This document shows positions 41,082-53,046 of a DNA stretch of 64,000 nucleotides, one piece after another. How positions within the stretch are numbered: the first letter of the stretch is position 1; every line of letters starts with the position of its first letter. A program made the position numbers and the translations under genes. Source of the stretch: Cydia pomonella (taxonomy: Eukaryota; Arthropoda; Insecta; Lepidoptera; Tortricidae); NCBI RefSeq assembly GCF_033807575.1, contig NC_084710.1, positions 20,750,357 through 20,814,356 on the forward strand, read 5' to 3'. The notes under the pieces are model-generated. The model ran no database searches, had not been told where the DNA came from, and saw nothing but the letters and a program-made list of their open reading frames with translations.

Positions 41082-41602
41082 TTATTTTTTGTTAAAAAGT
41101 TTTATTATTGTCAAACAAGGATAGCGTTCTAATTGTGTTACTAGTAAAATCTTATTACATACATCGAGTTCGCTTCAAAAATAAGTACGAGTGTTTCTAC
41201 GTGATCGTTAGTTCTAGAAAGCTGAAATTTGGCATGGATAGGTATATAAATCAGTAAATCTGACAAATTCGTGCACAATGCAATAAATAATTATTTTAGG
41301 GTACATCCCCTACACGTATTGTTTTTTGATTCAACCCTATGGTGCTGGGTATCGTTATATAGGTCTTTCAAAAAGAATAATAAACTTGGTGATTGTTTAT
41401 TATTGTAATGTTGGATTAATTATTAGAGTAATAATTATTTCTGTATTAAATAACTAATTTTACTAAGGATTCGAAACAATATTTTGAATTACAAACGCTA
41501 AAATCATCTCACACGTGAAAAAATCTAGGATTCTTTTTAATAAAATTATACTCCAACCATTTCAATTTAATGGGTAAGCTTGCGCTATTTTCGGACCAAT
41601 AC
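41082..41602. other. Unassigned AT-rich DNA
   Basis: Nothing recognised. Confidence 0.4.
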
Positions 41603-41741
41603 GACTTTCAAGAAAAGAGCGTACTCCCATCTTAAAGGCCAGCAACGCACTTACAACCCCTCTGGTTACCATGGACATCCATGGGCTGTGGTAATCGCTT
41701 ACCATCAGGTGATCCGACTGCTTGTTTGCCTCCTATATAAA
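41603..41741 (-). repeat. Dispersed repeat R1, second copy
   Basis: Complement of 2372-2516: 'gaaaagagcgtactcccatc', 'ttaaaggcc', 'gcttaccatcaggtgatccg'. Confidence 0.8.
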
Positions 41742-41999
41742 AAAATCGCTAAAATATTACCAATTAACTATATTTCAGTGTCAATAAACTAAAATATATG
41801 GTTTGCAGCCTAAATTGTTATCACTGTTTTAAATGTCAATGTAGTTATGACGTCAATGTTAAAATTACTAGCTCAGCCATGATTCATGCAAACAAGCGAA
41901 CTGTCACGCAATTCCAAATGACGAAACGACAGTTAAATTATATACCGACATAAATAAATATTATACCTATATTTTACACAGATCGACCTAGTCGACCAG

Positions 42000-42095
42000 T
42001 AAGCTCAATAAGGCTGGTGTTGTGGGTACTATACGACGATATATTATATAAAGTTCCATATAAATACGTAAATACACATAAAAAAAACAACGGGT
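42000..42095 (-). mobile_element. SINE tail fragment (family S2)
   Basis: 'agtaagctcaataaggct' and 'acgatatattatata' match the complement of the S2 tail at 57205-57290. Confidence 0.6.
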
Positions 42096-42629
42096 TGCAC
42101 TCCGGGAGTGCCGGCAGAAGTGAAAACTTGATTAATATTCAAGTTGTGCATTTTTGATATTTTGGAATGGTTAGGGAATAATTTTGCACGAATTTCTTTA
42201 ATCATCAGTATAAAAGTACTATAATTTATGTGGTAAAATGCAATATTCATTTATTGCGCCATCGTACACAAACATGACAATTTATATCACATAAAAATTT
42301 TAACACTTCAGAACTATTACAATTATTTAACATAAAAAAAAAATATCTCAGAAAATCAACTTCTATCCATAATTTCAACGACTCTTACACCATCATCATT
42401 ACTAGAACCAACATGGAATTTTTCGATCAGGTCACGTGTCCGTCTTACGAATTTTCAATCTGACGAATCTGTCGGTCACGTGATCTGTCGCGAGTTTAAC
42501 ATTTTTTCTCCATCACAAAAAGTGCACAGCGCCGCTAAAGAAGTTTTCACTTCAAAATAATAACTCAGGAACAACTCTTTGTGTAACCCGGGACCTGCTT
42601 CGTAGGCAGGATCATCACTAACGACTATA

Positions 42630-42732
42630 GTTCGTGCCATTCATGATGACGCGCAGATTTGCCAAATCTAACCTTTAATAACATGACAGTACGAGTTAAG
42701 GCACGCGACTACGTGTATGACACAATCAGATA
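42630..42732 (-). repeat. MITE M1, copy 3
   Basis: 'atagttcgtgccattcatga' to 'tatgacacaatcagata'. Same family as 29322-29417. Confidence 0.75.
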
Positions 42733-42874
42733 GGATTGGAGGTAGTCGAATGTATAAACAAGCTGTAGAAAAAATAGTTGTTTGACCTTTTCCCAAAGTA
42801 TTTTGAGGCCCCTTGCAACTTACGTAACAATCCCTTTTCAATGAAAGAAAAAAATCGTAAAGAACCCGGGTCAC

Positions 42875-43012
42875 CTAATCAGAATAAGGCCTAGTTTCCC
42901 TTGTGGTTTGAAAGGTTGCTTTCATAAAACTTAAAGTATACGCTATTTGTATAACTTATATTAGGGGGCGAGGCGAGACCCAGGGTTGTTTAATGAGCCA
43001 TGGTAATAATAA
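42875..43012 (+). mobile_element. SINE tail fragment (family S1)
   Basis: 'aggcctagtttcccttgtgg', 'gaaaggttgctttcataaaa' and 'atgagccatgg' match the S1 tail at 43835-43940, eroded. Confidence 0.6.
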
Positions 43013-43654
43013 TAACATCAAAAAGATGTCATAATCACAATGATGTTAATTTTCACAATTCACCTTGAGAACCAGTAATTTTATTGTTCTTCCGTACGTG
43101 TAATTTCATACAGACACAGACATGTATACTAAAATTACTAAATATCACGCTAGATGGCGCTGTACCGGTAATGGCGATTCCTACATCGCGCTAATGAAAT
43201 TTTTATTGTGATTGTATATAAGGGCTTGGGATTATCTATTTGATACTAGTTGCGCATTTTCATATTTATCCTTTCACAGAATAAAGAGCGCTCTTTTCAA
43301 AGATATATTAATATTACATAATTATTTTATACAGTAAGTATATGTTCAATCTCTTAATTCAAGAGATAGGAGCAAAATTTACTAGTAACAAACTTTGGAG
43401 AAACTGCTATGTAAATAGTGGAAATATGCACATCAGGTCTTAATGCAGAAGGCACCTTTGGGAAACCAAACTCTTACTAAATTAATACTGAGTAAAGAGG
43501 TTTGCAATTTCGCGACTGGCATATATTACTTAAGTTAATAAGCCGGATTCGACTGGCTGTCTGTTGCAATGCTCATTAAGCAAGCTTCTGGGAGTTCATA
43601 TACCTTGAATACAGCAGTTCGATTTTAATTTAAATAATTGATTTGATTTTAGAC

Positions 43655-43955
43655 AGCGCTGGTGGCCTAGCGGTAAGAGCGTGCGACTTGCAAACTGGAG
43701 GTCGCGGGTTCAAACCCCGGCTCGTACCAATGAGTTTTTCGGAACTTATGTACGAAATATCATTTGATATTTACCAGTCGCTTTTCGGTGAAGGAAAACA
43801 TCGTGAGGAAACCGGACTAATCCCAATAAAGCCTAGTTTACCCTCTGGGTTGGAAGGTCGCTTTCGTAAAAACTAGCGCCTACGCCAATTCTCGGGATTA
43901 GTTGCCAAGTGTGGACCCCAGGCTCCCATGAGCCGTGGCATAATGCCTAGACAAC
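43655..43955 (+). mobile_element. tRNA-derived SINE, family S1, full length
   Basis: The head has A box GGTGGCCTAGCGGTAAG and B box GGGTTCAAACC in tRNA spacing; the body contains 'ggaaaacatcgtgaggaaac' and the tail 'aggctcccatgagccgtggc'. RNA polymerase III promoter inferred from the two boxes. Not called as a tRNA gene because it continues into the SINE body with no processing signal. Confidence 0.85.
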
Positions 43956-44159
43956 GTTTTTTTACTATAGGGAGCGTTCATGAACTGTAGGAGGCAGCAC
44001 TGGAGCCGTCAGATTTTTGGCGCGAGGCGTAAATGTGATGTTTATTGTTCCGATGGACCTCACAAGATGGCAGAACCTACTATGCACAAGAAAACATGTG
44101 ACGTGTAAATGTACATGTTTATGGTTCCGATTCAGGCCACAAAATGGCAGACCTTCCAA

Positions 44160-45850
44160 CGCGCACAGTTCCTATTGTTAATTTTTCTCAAATTATTAAT
44201 TTTTGTATAATTTTACTCAAAACAAAGATTGATTATATTTTTCCATAAAATATAGGACCGTTTCTTGTGCAAGTAGAGCACTGATTGGTTTTTAATGCCA
44301 TCCTTCAAATATAATTTGCGACGCCATTTTGGATTTGGTGTTTTCATCAATCATTTTATGCTGGAAATGAAACGGAACGTAGAATTATGATGTCAGGCGT
44401 AAAATACGGTTGAAATGATAAAATTATTACTCTGAGACAAAGACAAATATTTATACTTCGTTAGAGGCTGTGAAATCTATCCGTCTACGTCTGGACTAAA
44501 GGTACTTAATACTGGAAAAGTAAATAACATGTCATGTCAGTGTCAAAAGTGACATTTGTTCAAACAAAAACGTCAATTTTTACACTGACATATTCGATCC
44601 ATATCGTATCTAGACCGAATATTTTACGTAGGTATCTTAAAATTCGAATCGGGCCGTTAATACCTTGACTGTAAATTTACAACTACTACATAACTTGACA
44701 CATCCAAAGTTACGGCCTTAATCTCATAGAAAATAAAAACAGATGCGACGACGATGGTAGGTAATGTACCTAATCAACGTTGAATCAAGATTAAAGACAG
44801 ACGCTAAGCACCTTGCATTGTACCTTACCCCATCTACTACTAAACTAATTAACTAAAATTCAACCAGGATTAAATAAAAATAGGAAAATAAATAAATTTG
44901 GCCATGTGATCGTCTAGTGTATTTACGTTGTGAACCTTAGTACCCTTCGTCTTTTATGTGAAAACTGATACGATTTGGATTTTTCAAAACTATCCCTAAG
45001 TATCCTATGAATTTGTAAATATTCCTACTGTATATTTTTATTAACACTATTGTTAGACAAATAAAAAAATTAATAAATAATATATATTTTGTAGAATTTA
45101 TCTCCTACCGGGCCCTACCGTGACCAGTTACCGTGAACAGTAGTAAGCCCTTTTTGTTTGTAATTTAAAAACTTATATTTTCCTTTTAATATATCTCTTC
45201 GCTAACCTAGCTAGCTAAAGGAAAATATGTATATGTAACCATTGTAACCATAAGTAAATATATTGCAAAGAATAGTAAGTACAAACATACTTTATCTACT
45301 GTCACGCCCGGATGAAGACGGGTCTCTAAGCTAATTAATATCCATTTTATTTTATTTTATTTTTAATAGGTATTCCTAAGCACTATGTAATATTACTCTA
45401 CCAACGTTTCGTAACCTAATTTCAGACGAGAAGAAACGCCAAGAAACTCATCTGAATGTACAATTAATGTATGGAATACTGAAAACAATCGTCTATTAAA
45501 TATGACTTTATTTACCCTTTAATTCCCCAGTTATAGAAAAGCTCAATTGTCACTAGTGAACTGCTCCGCCTGTCACTAGCTCCCTATAACAAAATTATTT
45601 AGTATGTCCTCAAATAACTTTGTTCCCCTATCTCACCCAATGTAAAAATATATAAACCTTCAATCATATTTAATGTACGAGCCTCAGTAACCCATCCATA
45701 TGCTACTGAAGATAGGTTTTAATTTATTTTGTAATTAAAAACAGTTAAAACTCTAATGATTTTAGTTTCGTATACAATCAAACTAAATGTGAAAGAAAAT
45801 AAATAAACCTAACACCCAAATAATGACTCTACCCTAACTCTACCCCAAAT
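44160..45850. other. Unassigned DNA with M2 traces
   Basis: An eroded M2 end ('aaaattcgaatcgggccg') occurs near 44638-44656. Otherwise no gene or repeat recognised. Confidence 0.4.
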
Positions 45851-47755
45851 TCACCTATTCTATTGTGTGTAAAACTAGAGGCGAACCTCTATTTTTACAG
45901 GGAGGAGTGTGTGTGAGGGACCCTAATTTAAGCTCTAAACGTTCGGCCGACAAAACCGAGGTATAGCAAACCCTAGTGTCTGTGTGATTGCCTCCCTCCA
46001 TCTGTGTTAGCCGAAGCCTGGGTACAGATGAATAAGGCGCCCTAACCATGTATATAATGTGTATAAATAAATATATTTAACAAGACAACGCTTCTTCAAT
46101 TACCAACAGATTTCAATGAGTAAGGATTACTCCTAATGGTCCACACGTGAGACCCTCATATCCCTCTGTCAGACCTTGAAGAGAACGTAAGAGGTATAAT
46201 CGTCACCTGTGTTGGTAAAAAGGCTGACGCCAGGCCCCTCTCGCGACCTGGACCTAACTCTCTACTGGATTCCCGAGTAAACCTGCTTGTCACCGTTTGG
46301 TTAGGTGTACTCGGTAGGTTGACCATGCAACCTGACACTGAACTGGCTCTAAAATACAAAAAATCCACAAAAATAAGTAAGTATTGACACTAAAATAACA
46401 ATTGAACAGTCTGACAAAGAGCAGCATAGTAACTACGCAATGTCAAACATTCAATCGTCAAAATAACAACCTTTGTTTTTACGTCTACGAATAAGCCAGA
46501 GAAAGTGACAATCCGACGGTCAAAAATATAATGGCGGTCCTGGCTTAAAACTGAGCTATTTATAACTTTCGGCAAACGCTCCAGACGTGTTAGACGCGTC
46601 TCTCGTACTTATCGCAGGGTAAAGGCACCAATAGTCAACCCCTCCACGAAATTTCTATGTTCAAGAACGTCTCATTTGCCCACTAATTGATCAATAAGAA
46701 TTATGAATGTTTTTACTCATCAATAGTTTAATAAAGTTTAATTTTTACAAAGAATAAAACGTAATTTAATTTAGCTTATGGAAATATTTCATTAAATATA
46801 ATGCAAGGGCCTTTTTGCCAGCAATCAGCCTCCCGTCTACCAAGACACAGCCTTTAAGTACCCAGTCTACAGCCATCCCATTTTAACGCCTGGCTATTGG
46901 GTTCCGAGTTCCGTGATTTCAGTGTCCAGTGGTCAGCCACAGGATGACTACTGAGTATTTGATGGATGTCAATGAAATAAAGTCATAATAATGTAGATAT
47001 TTAAAGGTGCTTGATTTAACGACTTACATTGCATTTGAAAATAAAAAAAAACTTGAAACCTATGCTCAGCCTCTATCGGCTGAACTCTGGGTCCACGATC
47101 CCCTTAAAATTACTGCCTCAAACCCAGTAATCGGCCAGGGCTTACTTTAATATGGATTTATATTAATTTTTTACTTTTTCCAGACAAATTAAGTATTAAT
47201 TACGTGAAGCAGAGCACATGCTTTAAAAAAAATATCACAATTCGGCTGCTAACGTCTGATCAAAATACCATGTGACGCTCCAAAAAAATGGCGCATATGG
47301 CATATCCCTTAATGTCAGAAGACAGCACTTCTTTGAAGTAGTGTTGTGGTTTATGCTAAACAATTATTTTAAAAATTAAGTTACTTTTCAATTCATACTT
47401 TATTAATCTATAATAACACCTACTTTTGGCACACTGGTGCATGTCTCAGCACTGATGCCTTTACCTTATACGTTTGACTAATTTATTACCCTTTAAACTC
47501 GAGTACCAATCTCCTTTTCTGATTAACGACCCACTACGAAATATGATTTAGTTAAAGTCTTTGTTTGTTGTTTAAAATTTCTCGTGAAAATATTTTGCTT
47601 CTATTCCATTAAACTTACGGAATTAATTTATTAGATATATACATACTATTTACTAGTATTTTGATTAATATTGGAACATAATAATTGAGGTTTGTAGTTT
47701 ATGAAAATGATGTGGACCGATTATTTGTGTCAATTATTTTTATATGTTAACTAGA
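45851..47755. other. Unassigned, moderately GC-rich patches
   Basis: 45870-46080 and 46140-46380 are less AT-rich than their surroundings and may be old retroelement pieces, but no motif supports a class. Confidence 0.3.
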
Positions 47756-47762
47756 TCTGCTA

Positions 47763-47945
47763 GTGCGTCTAGTTACAGCATTACAAACCAGTACAAAAAG
47801 TAAAGTATACGGTACTCTTCCCGGTGGCTACATATTTGAGCCTTTAGGGGTCGAAACATTTAGGCCATGGAGGCCCAGCGCCCGGCGTTTATGTAAGGAT
47901 TTGGCGTCGCGCTTGGTGGATGCCACGGAGTCACTATTTTTATAA
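47763..47945 (+). mobile_element. Retroelement ORF C-terminal fragment
   Basis: GTLPGGYIFEPLGVETFRPW and RRLCKDLASRLVDAT look like the segment normally just upstream of the QRISIAIQRGNAASILGT ending seen at 10077 and 48425. Family not assigned. Confidence 0.5.
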
Positions 47946-47984
47946 CTACAAGTATTTATGTATACAAAACATACAGAATAAATA

Positions 47985-48058
47985 ATCGGACAGACAGACG
48001 GACATGACGAATCTATAAGGGTTCCGTTTTTTGCCATTTGGCTACGGAACCCTAAAAA
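47985..48058 (+). repeat. Repeat D fragment
   Basis: 'cggacagacagacggacatg' and 'aagggttccgtttttt', then 'ctacggaaccctaaaaa'. Confidence 0.6.
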
Positions 48059-48103
48059 CATATATCTGATCCTGACTTATGAATCACTCTGTATAATTTA
48101 ATT

Positions 48104-48390
48104 TGTCGACGTCTGGCCTAGTGGGCAGTGAGCCTGCCGATGAAGCCGATTACCGGGTTCAAATCCTGGTAAGGCAATGGCTCATTAAATAAAATAAATG
48201 TATTTGAGTGATGAACACAGATATTTGTTCCTGAATCATGGGTGTTTTCTAAGTACCTATTTAATTATTTATAAATATTTATATATTACATATATAATTG
48301 TCCAAGTACCCACAACACAAGTCTTAATGAGCTTACTGTGGGACGTAGTCAATTTGTGTAATAATGTCCTATAATATTTATTTATTTTAT
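48104..48390 (+). mobile_element. tRNA-derived SINE, family S2, full length
   Basis: Head 'gtctggcctagtgggcagtg' and B box 'gggttcaaatcc'; body 'gaatcatgggtgttt'; tail 'gagcttactgtgggac' and 'tgtgtaataatgtcctataa'. Confidence 0.85.
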
Positions 48391-48424
48391 TAATTATTGA
48401 CAATAACAATATACATAATGGATA

Positions 48425-48600
48425 TATACAGATGATTACTATAACTAGCTTATATCTAAAATAGGCCCTTGAGGCATTGTACCAAGGATGCTGGCGGCAT
48501 TTCCTCGTTGTATCGCAATACTGATACGTTGTGCGAGGAAGCCGCCAGCTCTTCGGTCACCAGTTACGTCAACCAGACGTTTCGCGATTTCTCCAAAAAA
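48425..48600 (-). mobile_element. Retroelement ORF C-terminal fragment
   Basis: Minus-strand frame reads RLVDVTGDRRAGGFLAQRIS then IAIQRGNAASILGTMPQG, matching 10077-10206. Confidence 0.6.
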
Positions 48601-48809
48601 CTTGTGCGCGAAAAACTCGCTTTTATTAATTGGTCACAATTATTTTGTAATGACTCAAAATTTTTCAGCCAACATTTGCACGAATACGGTGTTGCCACGG
48701 AAACTAATTAAAAGCGTGCGTGTGTCACGCATAATGTTACCATGTTGGAAAATAATCAGTGCAGTCTTGAGCTCACTAGGTTTTGAGATTAAGAAAATAA
48801 ATTAGGTCA

Positions 48810-49495
48810 AATTAGTCACGTTTTACGTAACTTAATGTAGGGGTTGGAAATTGGAAAAACGCCATATGTTACGTACCTATAACTACCAGTACCGTGTGGA
48901 AAAAGAACGATGTTACCTGATTTGCAAGAGTGAAGTGATCCCATAAGTATTCCGTGAAAAAAGTATTGTACGGAACACTAATAATGGGCCCTGGGGGGAA
49001 AGTCACTTAAAACCTTAAGCTTATTTAACTTAAAGGAAACATTGTTTTATTTTTAAAAAGAAACAAGACTGCATTTAAAAAAATTATTCGCTTGTCTTGC
49101 CTGGGCGTTGAATCGACTAAAATTCCATTAAATAACACTCGCTATTTTATTCCACTAGTCGATATAGTTAATTAAAATTAAATAAAATATCATTTATTTT
49201 CAGGCAACTAAGGCCCATATATACATACCTTACAGACTAACATAATACAATAATAAAAATCTTAAAATAAATTAAGTTAATGTTAACGATAAAATATCTC
49301 CAAGAAACATTAGGTCTTACACTCGTCAGTCGTACAAAACTCCATAAAATCGAATATTTAATACACAAGAATATTATAAAATAAGTAAATAGTAAAAAAT
49401 CTTTGAATGTATTTTATTCTTTTAAATAATAGTTTCCTTTAAGTAAAATGACCTAGCTTAAGATTTTAAGGCACTTTCCCTGCAGCGCCCATTGA
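48810..49495. other. Unassigned AT-rich DNA
   Basis: Nothing recognised. Confidence 0.4.
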
Positions 49496-49499
49496 TTTT

Positions 49500-49610
49500 T
49501 TCCACACTCTGTGTCATTCACCAAGACGCGTGCTATGACTAGTAACGTCATGTAATTAAAGGTTAGAATTTATAAATCTGCGCGTCATCGTGGATGACAC
49601 GAACTATTCA
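49500..49610 (+). repeat. MITE M1, copy 4
   Basis: Opposite orientation to the other copies: 'tgtgtcattcaccaagacgc' to 'catcgtggatgacacgaact'. Confidence 0.8.
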
Positions 49611-49744
49611 TACGAGTAAGTTGGTTGCTTGGACTTAACTCTATGGTTGTTTGTATTTTATTTCGAGCATAACAAAGGATAACCCAAAAATACATTTCCA
49701 TTTTACAAACTTTCATTTGCTTTCACCTAACCGTTTATCTGTTT

Positions 49745-50042
49745 GTAATCAAATCTTGCAAGTTAAATTTGACCCACTTCCCGGTTTCCGATGAAGCTGA
49801 AAATTTGCATACATATGTAAGTCGGGTGACAATGCAATATTATGGTACCATTGAGATGATCTGATGATGGAGATAGGAGGTGGCCATAGGATCTCTGTGT
49901 TAAAACAACATAACCTAATTGTGTTTCGGGTTTTTAGAATTGTCTTTGTCTCGATGAGTATTAGTTACTTGTGGAAAGAAAAGTACAGTCAGCGATAAAA
50001 GCTTGTACCAAAAATGAAATTTTTGCCAAAAACTTATGTACA
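49745..50042 (+). repeat. Dispersed repeat E, copy 1
   Basis: 'cttgcaagttaaatttgacc', 'aagtcgggtgacaatgcaat' and 'tacagtcagcgataaaagct' all recur inverted at 58115-58447. Confidence 0.85.
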
Positions 50043-52037
50043 TAATACGTTTAATTTTTTTTAAATTGTGATTTTTTTATATCTACATATTTTTGAGCCA
50101 TCCTGTAGTTATTATTACCTACCAACTTTTTAATTTCACCATCGTCCAATTTTAGGTAAATAATAATAATAATAAACGTATCAATAATCATATACCGATT
50201 TAGCAGTAAAGTGTAACCTATCTGCATGTCCTGAAGGACACATTCTAAGCTCTTGTATTTGCAATATTTTCTATATTAGATATTTTCATAGTTTTTCATC
50301 CAAGAGTATTTCCCTTGGGTGACTTTCTTTCTCGCAATATTCAAACTATGACACTTATAGCGTATTTACATAGTCATCATCAATATTTACTTTGGCAAGC
50401 AACATTTGGCAAATATTATTATACTAGTATAATAAGGTTTTACATGGTGGCATTGTACTTAAGTAGATTATTATTATCGCATATAACATTTAAAATACGT
50501 TTCACTCGGCAAATAAATCAATTGGCTATATTAATTATACGCTACGGCTATATAAATATAATGCATACGCCATACGCTCACCCGTACAATGTTAACTTAT
50601 TTACTTCTAATTCTCATGTAAGTGAATTGTAAAAAATACTTATGAGAAATAAAAATTCTTTAAACCGAATTAATACAATAACGCCTAGTCATTTAACAGA
50701 GTTAAGACAGGTGCGACGACGAGCTAAGCGAGGAGAAACGTGTTATGTTATGTTACATTTCAAATATTTATGGGATATCGTTGGATAGATCTTTTAACAA
50801 TCAAACGGTCTCCAATTTACAAGCACCTAAATTACTTTCTATGAAAAAAAAATAGCGGAAATGATCGGTCTAGCCCTTTTTAAATTATTGCAAAAAATCT
50901 TCTCTTCTTAGGAAAAAGATACAAAGCGCTGCGAAGGTACGTCCTTATGCTTGTACTTTACATGATACTTTCTAATAGCTCCCGTTTAGCTTATTCTAAC
51001 AGAATGGTAACTGCGCAACCATACACTAAGTATGAGCATAGCCATACATTTGCTAACTGTTAGGTTGGGAAACCAAACGAATTACTGTGTTTATTTGCCA
51101 GTTGATTATTCGGCGAAATGAAATTATGCGAATAATTAGTTGCGAAATGAAATTCGGCAAAATAATGTTTGGCAATGATTTAAAAACCTTATTAACGAGG
51201 AAGGATTCCTGTTTTGTATATTTGCGGCAGTCGCATCGTTTACGTTTAATCAAATTAATATTTAAATTAAGGATCTAAATTAACTAAAATAAACTTAATA
51301 TAATTGACAAGGTGAATCAAGAACCAATCATTCATTTCTAATAAATACACTACCGACCACCGACTGTGTTCTAAATAATTAATCGTTTCTTTAGCAATAT
51401 TAGTTACCTACTTACTAAATTGCCATATTTATGACGGATGTTCTCTTTTGCTAAAAATAAGATTAAAAAAATATCTTATTTACAACAAGTATATATATTT
51501 CCATCAAACCCGTCATTTATTATCTCAACAAACAACGCAGTTACCAATACTTGTACATAATTCCATCACTAAGTTCAAACACTACTTACGCCTAACCATT
51601 AAATCTTGTCGGCACATTGAAACTTCGCTGCTCGACTCGAAGAACTTCGGTAACGACGTCATATAACGGATGTGTATCAAAATTGATACGGATTCCAAGG
51701 GTACTCAACGGGTCTATCGTTTTATTTGGCAAACCAACGAAAATCTATATGTAGATTTCAATTAATTACCTACTTATAAATGGTTTTAGTACCTATACAG
51801 TGTGTAAAATCAATACGGGTCAGTCGTATAAGTTATCCGTGTAATCATTAATTAAGAAATGATATATAAGTTTTACTTAATTATGGCCCATTAAGTAATT
51901 GTTAAATAAATTTGACCAGCAATCTACTGCAAATATGACGAGATATACGAGCTTTGTATAGTAACTGTCAACAAGCGTTGGCAGTTACTACAAAAAGCTC
52001 GTAACTTGTGTGTTGCGGGCCGGATTATTTTGTATGG
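50043..52037. other. Unassigned AT-rich DNA
   Basis: No gene recognised. An imperfect hairpin lies at 51945-52002 (arms containing acgagctttgta and its complement). Confidence 0.4.
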
Positions 52038-52725
52038 TTAAGAGTCCTTATTCCTACAGACGAGCGTATTTTGTAAAATGCTTCCTTTTTCATTCAAGAT
52101 TACGACGTAACTATTAGTAATTATTCAAAAACTGATAACGTACTTAAATAATCGTTTCCTAAACTAGGGGCTCCAACAGTTCAAATTTTCATTTTCTCTT
52201 TTAAACCTCTTTTTTAATGAGGTTTTTTGGGAGTCTTTTCCAAATTTTGCAGTGAGATGTGGCGTTTCGGTTCTCAATTTTGCTATAAACAAGAATCATT
52301 TGGTACATGAATGACTACAATTTGATTCAACATATCTCGTACGAGGGGCTGGAATGATTAACAATCGAAGATTCATTTGTAAAAACTGATAAAATACCTT
52401 CCGAGTTTTCTTCATTTTTTTGGCGAAACCAGGGTTTTATTATATTTTATTTCCGCAAATTGTACGCATATTTTGCTTTAAAAATAATATTATAGCAAAC
52501 TGTAACTTTATGTTAACCTATAAAAAAAAAATCGTAACTATGGGACCTACATTGCCGTAAATTTATATTTTTTTAAAACACGTATAAATCACGCAGCAGC
52601 GACGCCCCGCTCGCGCTCTCAGTCCGCGCGGAGCGCGCTTAGAGGACGGACCTGTGCTCGATTGTCAGGCATTCGTTGCGATCGTAATCAGCTACGGAGT
52701 TCCGAGAAGTGCTATATACTGCGAT

Positions 52726-53046
52726 TAGAAAATCTTAATAAAAGTTCATTTTTTACAGTATGCCTAACAGACTCGCTTATTGATGGATTTTCAGTGTTAC
52801 TTTTTTTTTAATACTAAGTCGGTGGCAAACAAGCATACGGCCCGCATATGTACGCCTGCAACTCCAGAGGAGTTACATGCGCGTTGCCGACCCTAACCCC
52901 CTCCCGCCCCTCGTTGAGCTCTGGCAACCTTACTCACCGGCAGGAACACAACACTATGAGTAAGGTCTAGTGTTATTTGGCTGCGATTTTCTGAAAAACG
53001 CATTTTCACTTGAAATTACGTTAGGGTTTGCATTATTATTTTTGAC
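52726..53046 (+). repeat. Left arm of inverted duplication in unit A, with R2
   Basis: Contains R2 in minus orientation (52808-52995) and array-edge sequence. A nearly identical inverse copy lies at 55638-55968. Confidence 0.85.

Noticed and set aside
43655..43730. Functional tRNA gene
   Set aside because: A and B boxes are present but the sequence continues as a dispersed SINE body shared with other copies.
45855..46105. Solo LTR
   Set aside because: It starts TG and ends CA with an AATAAA inside, but no target-site duplication or partner was found.
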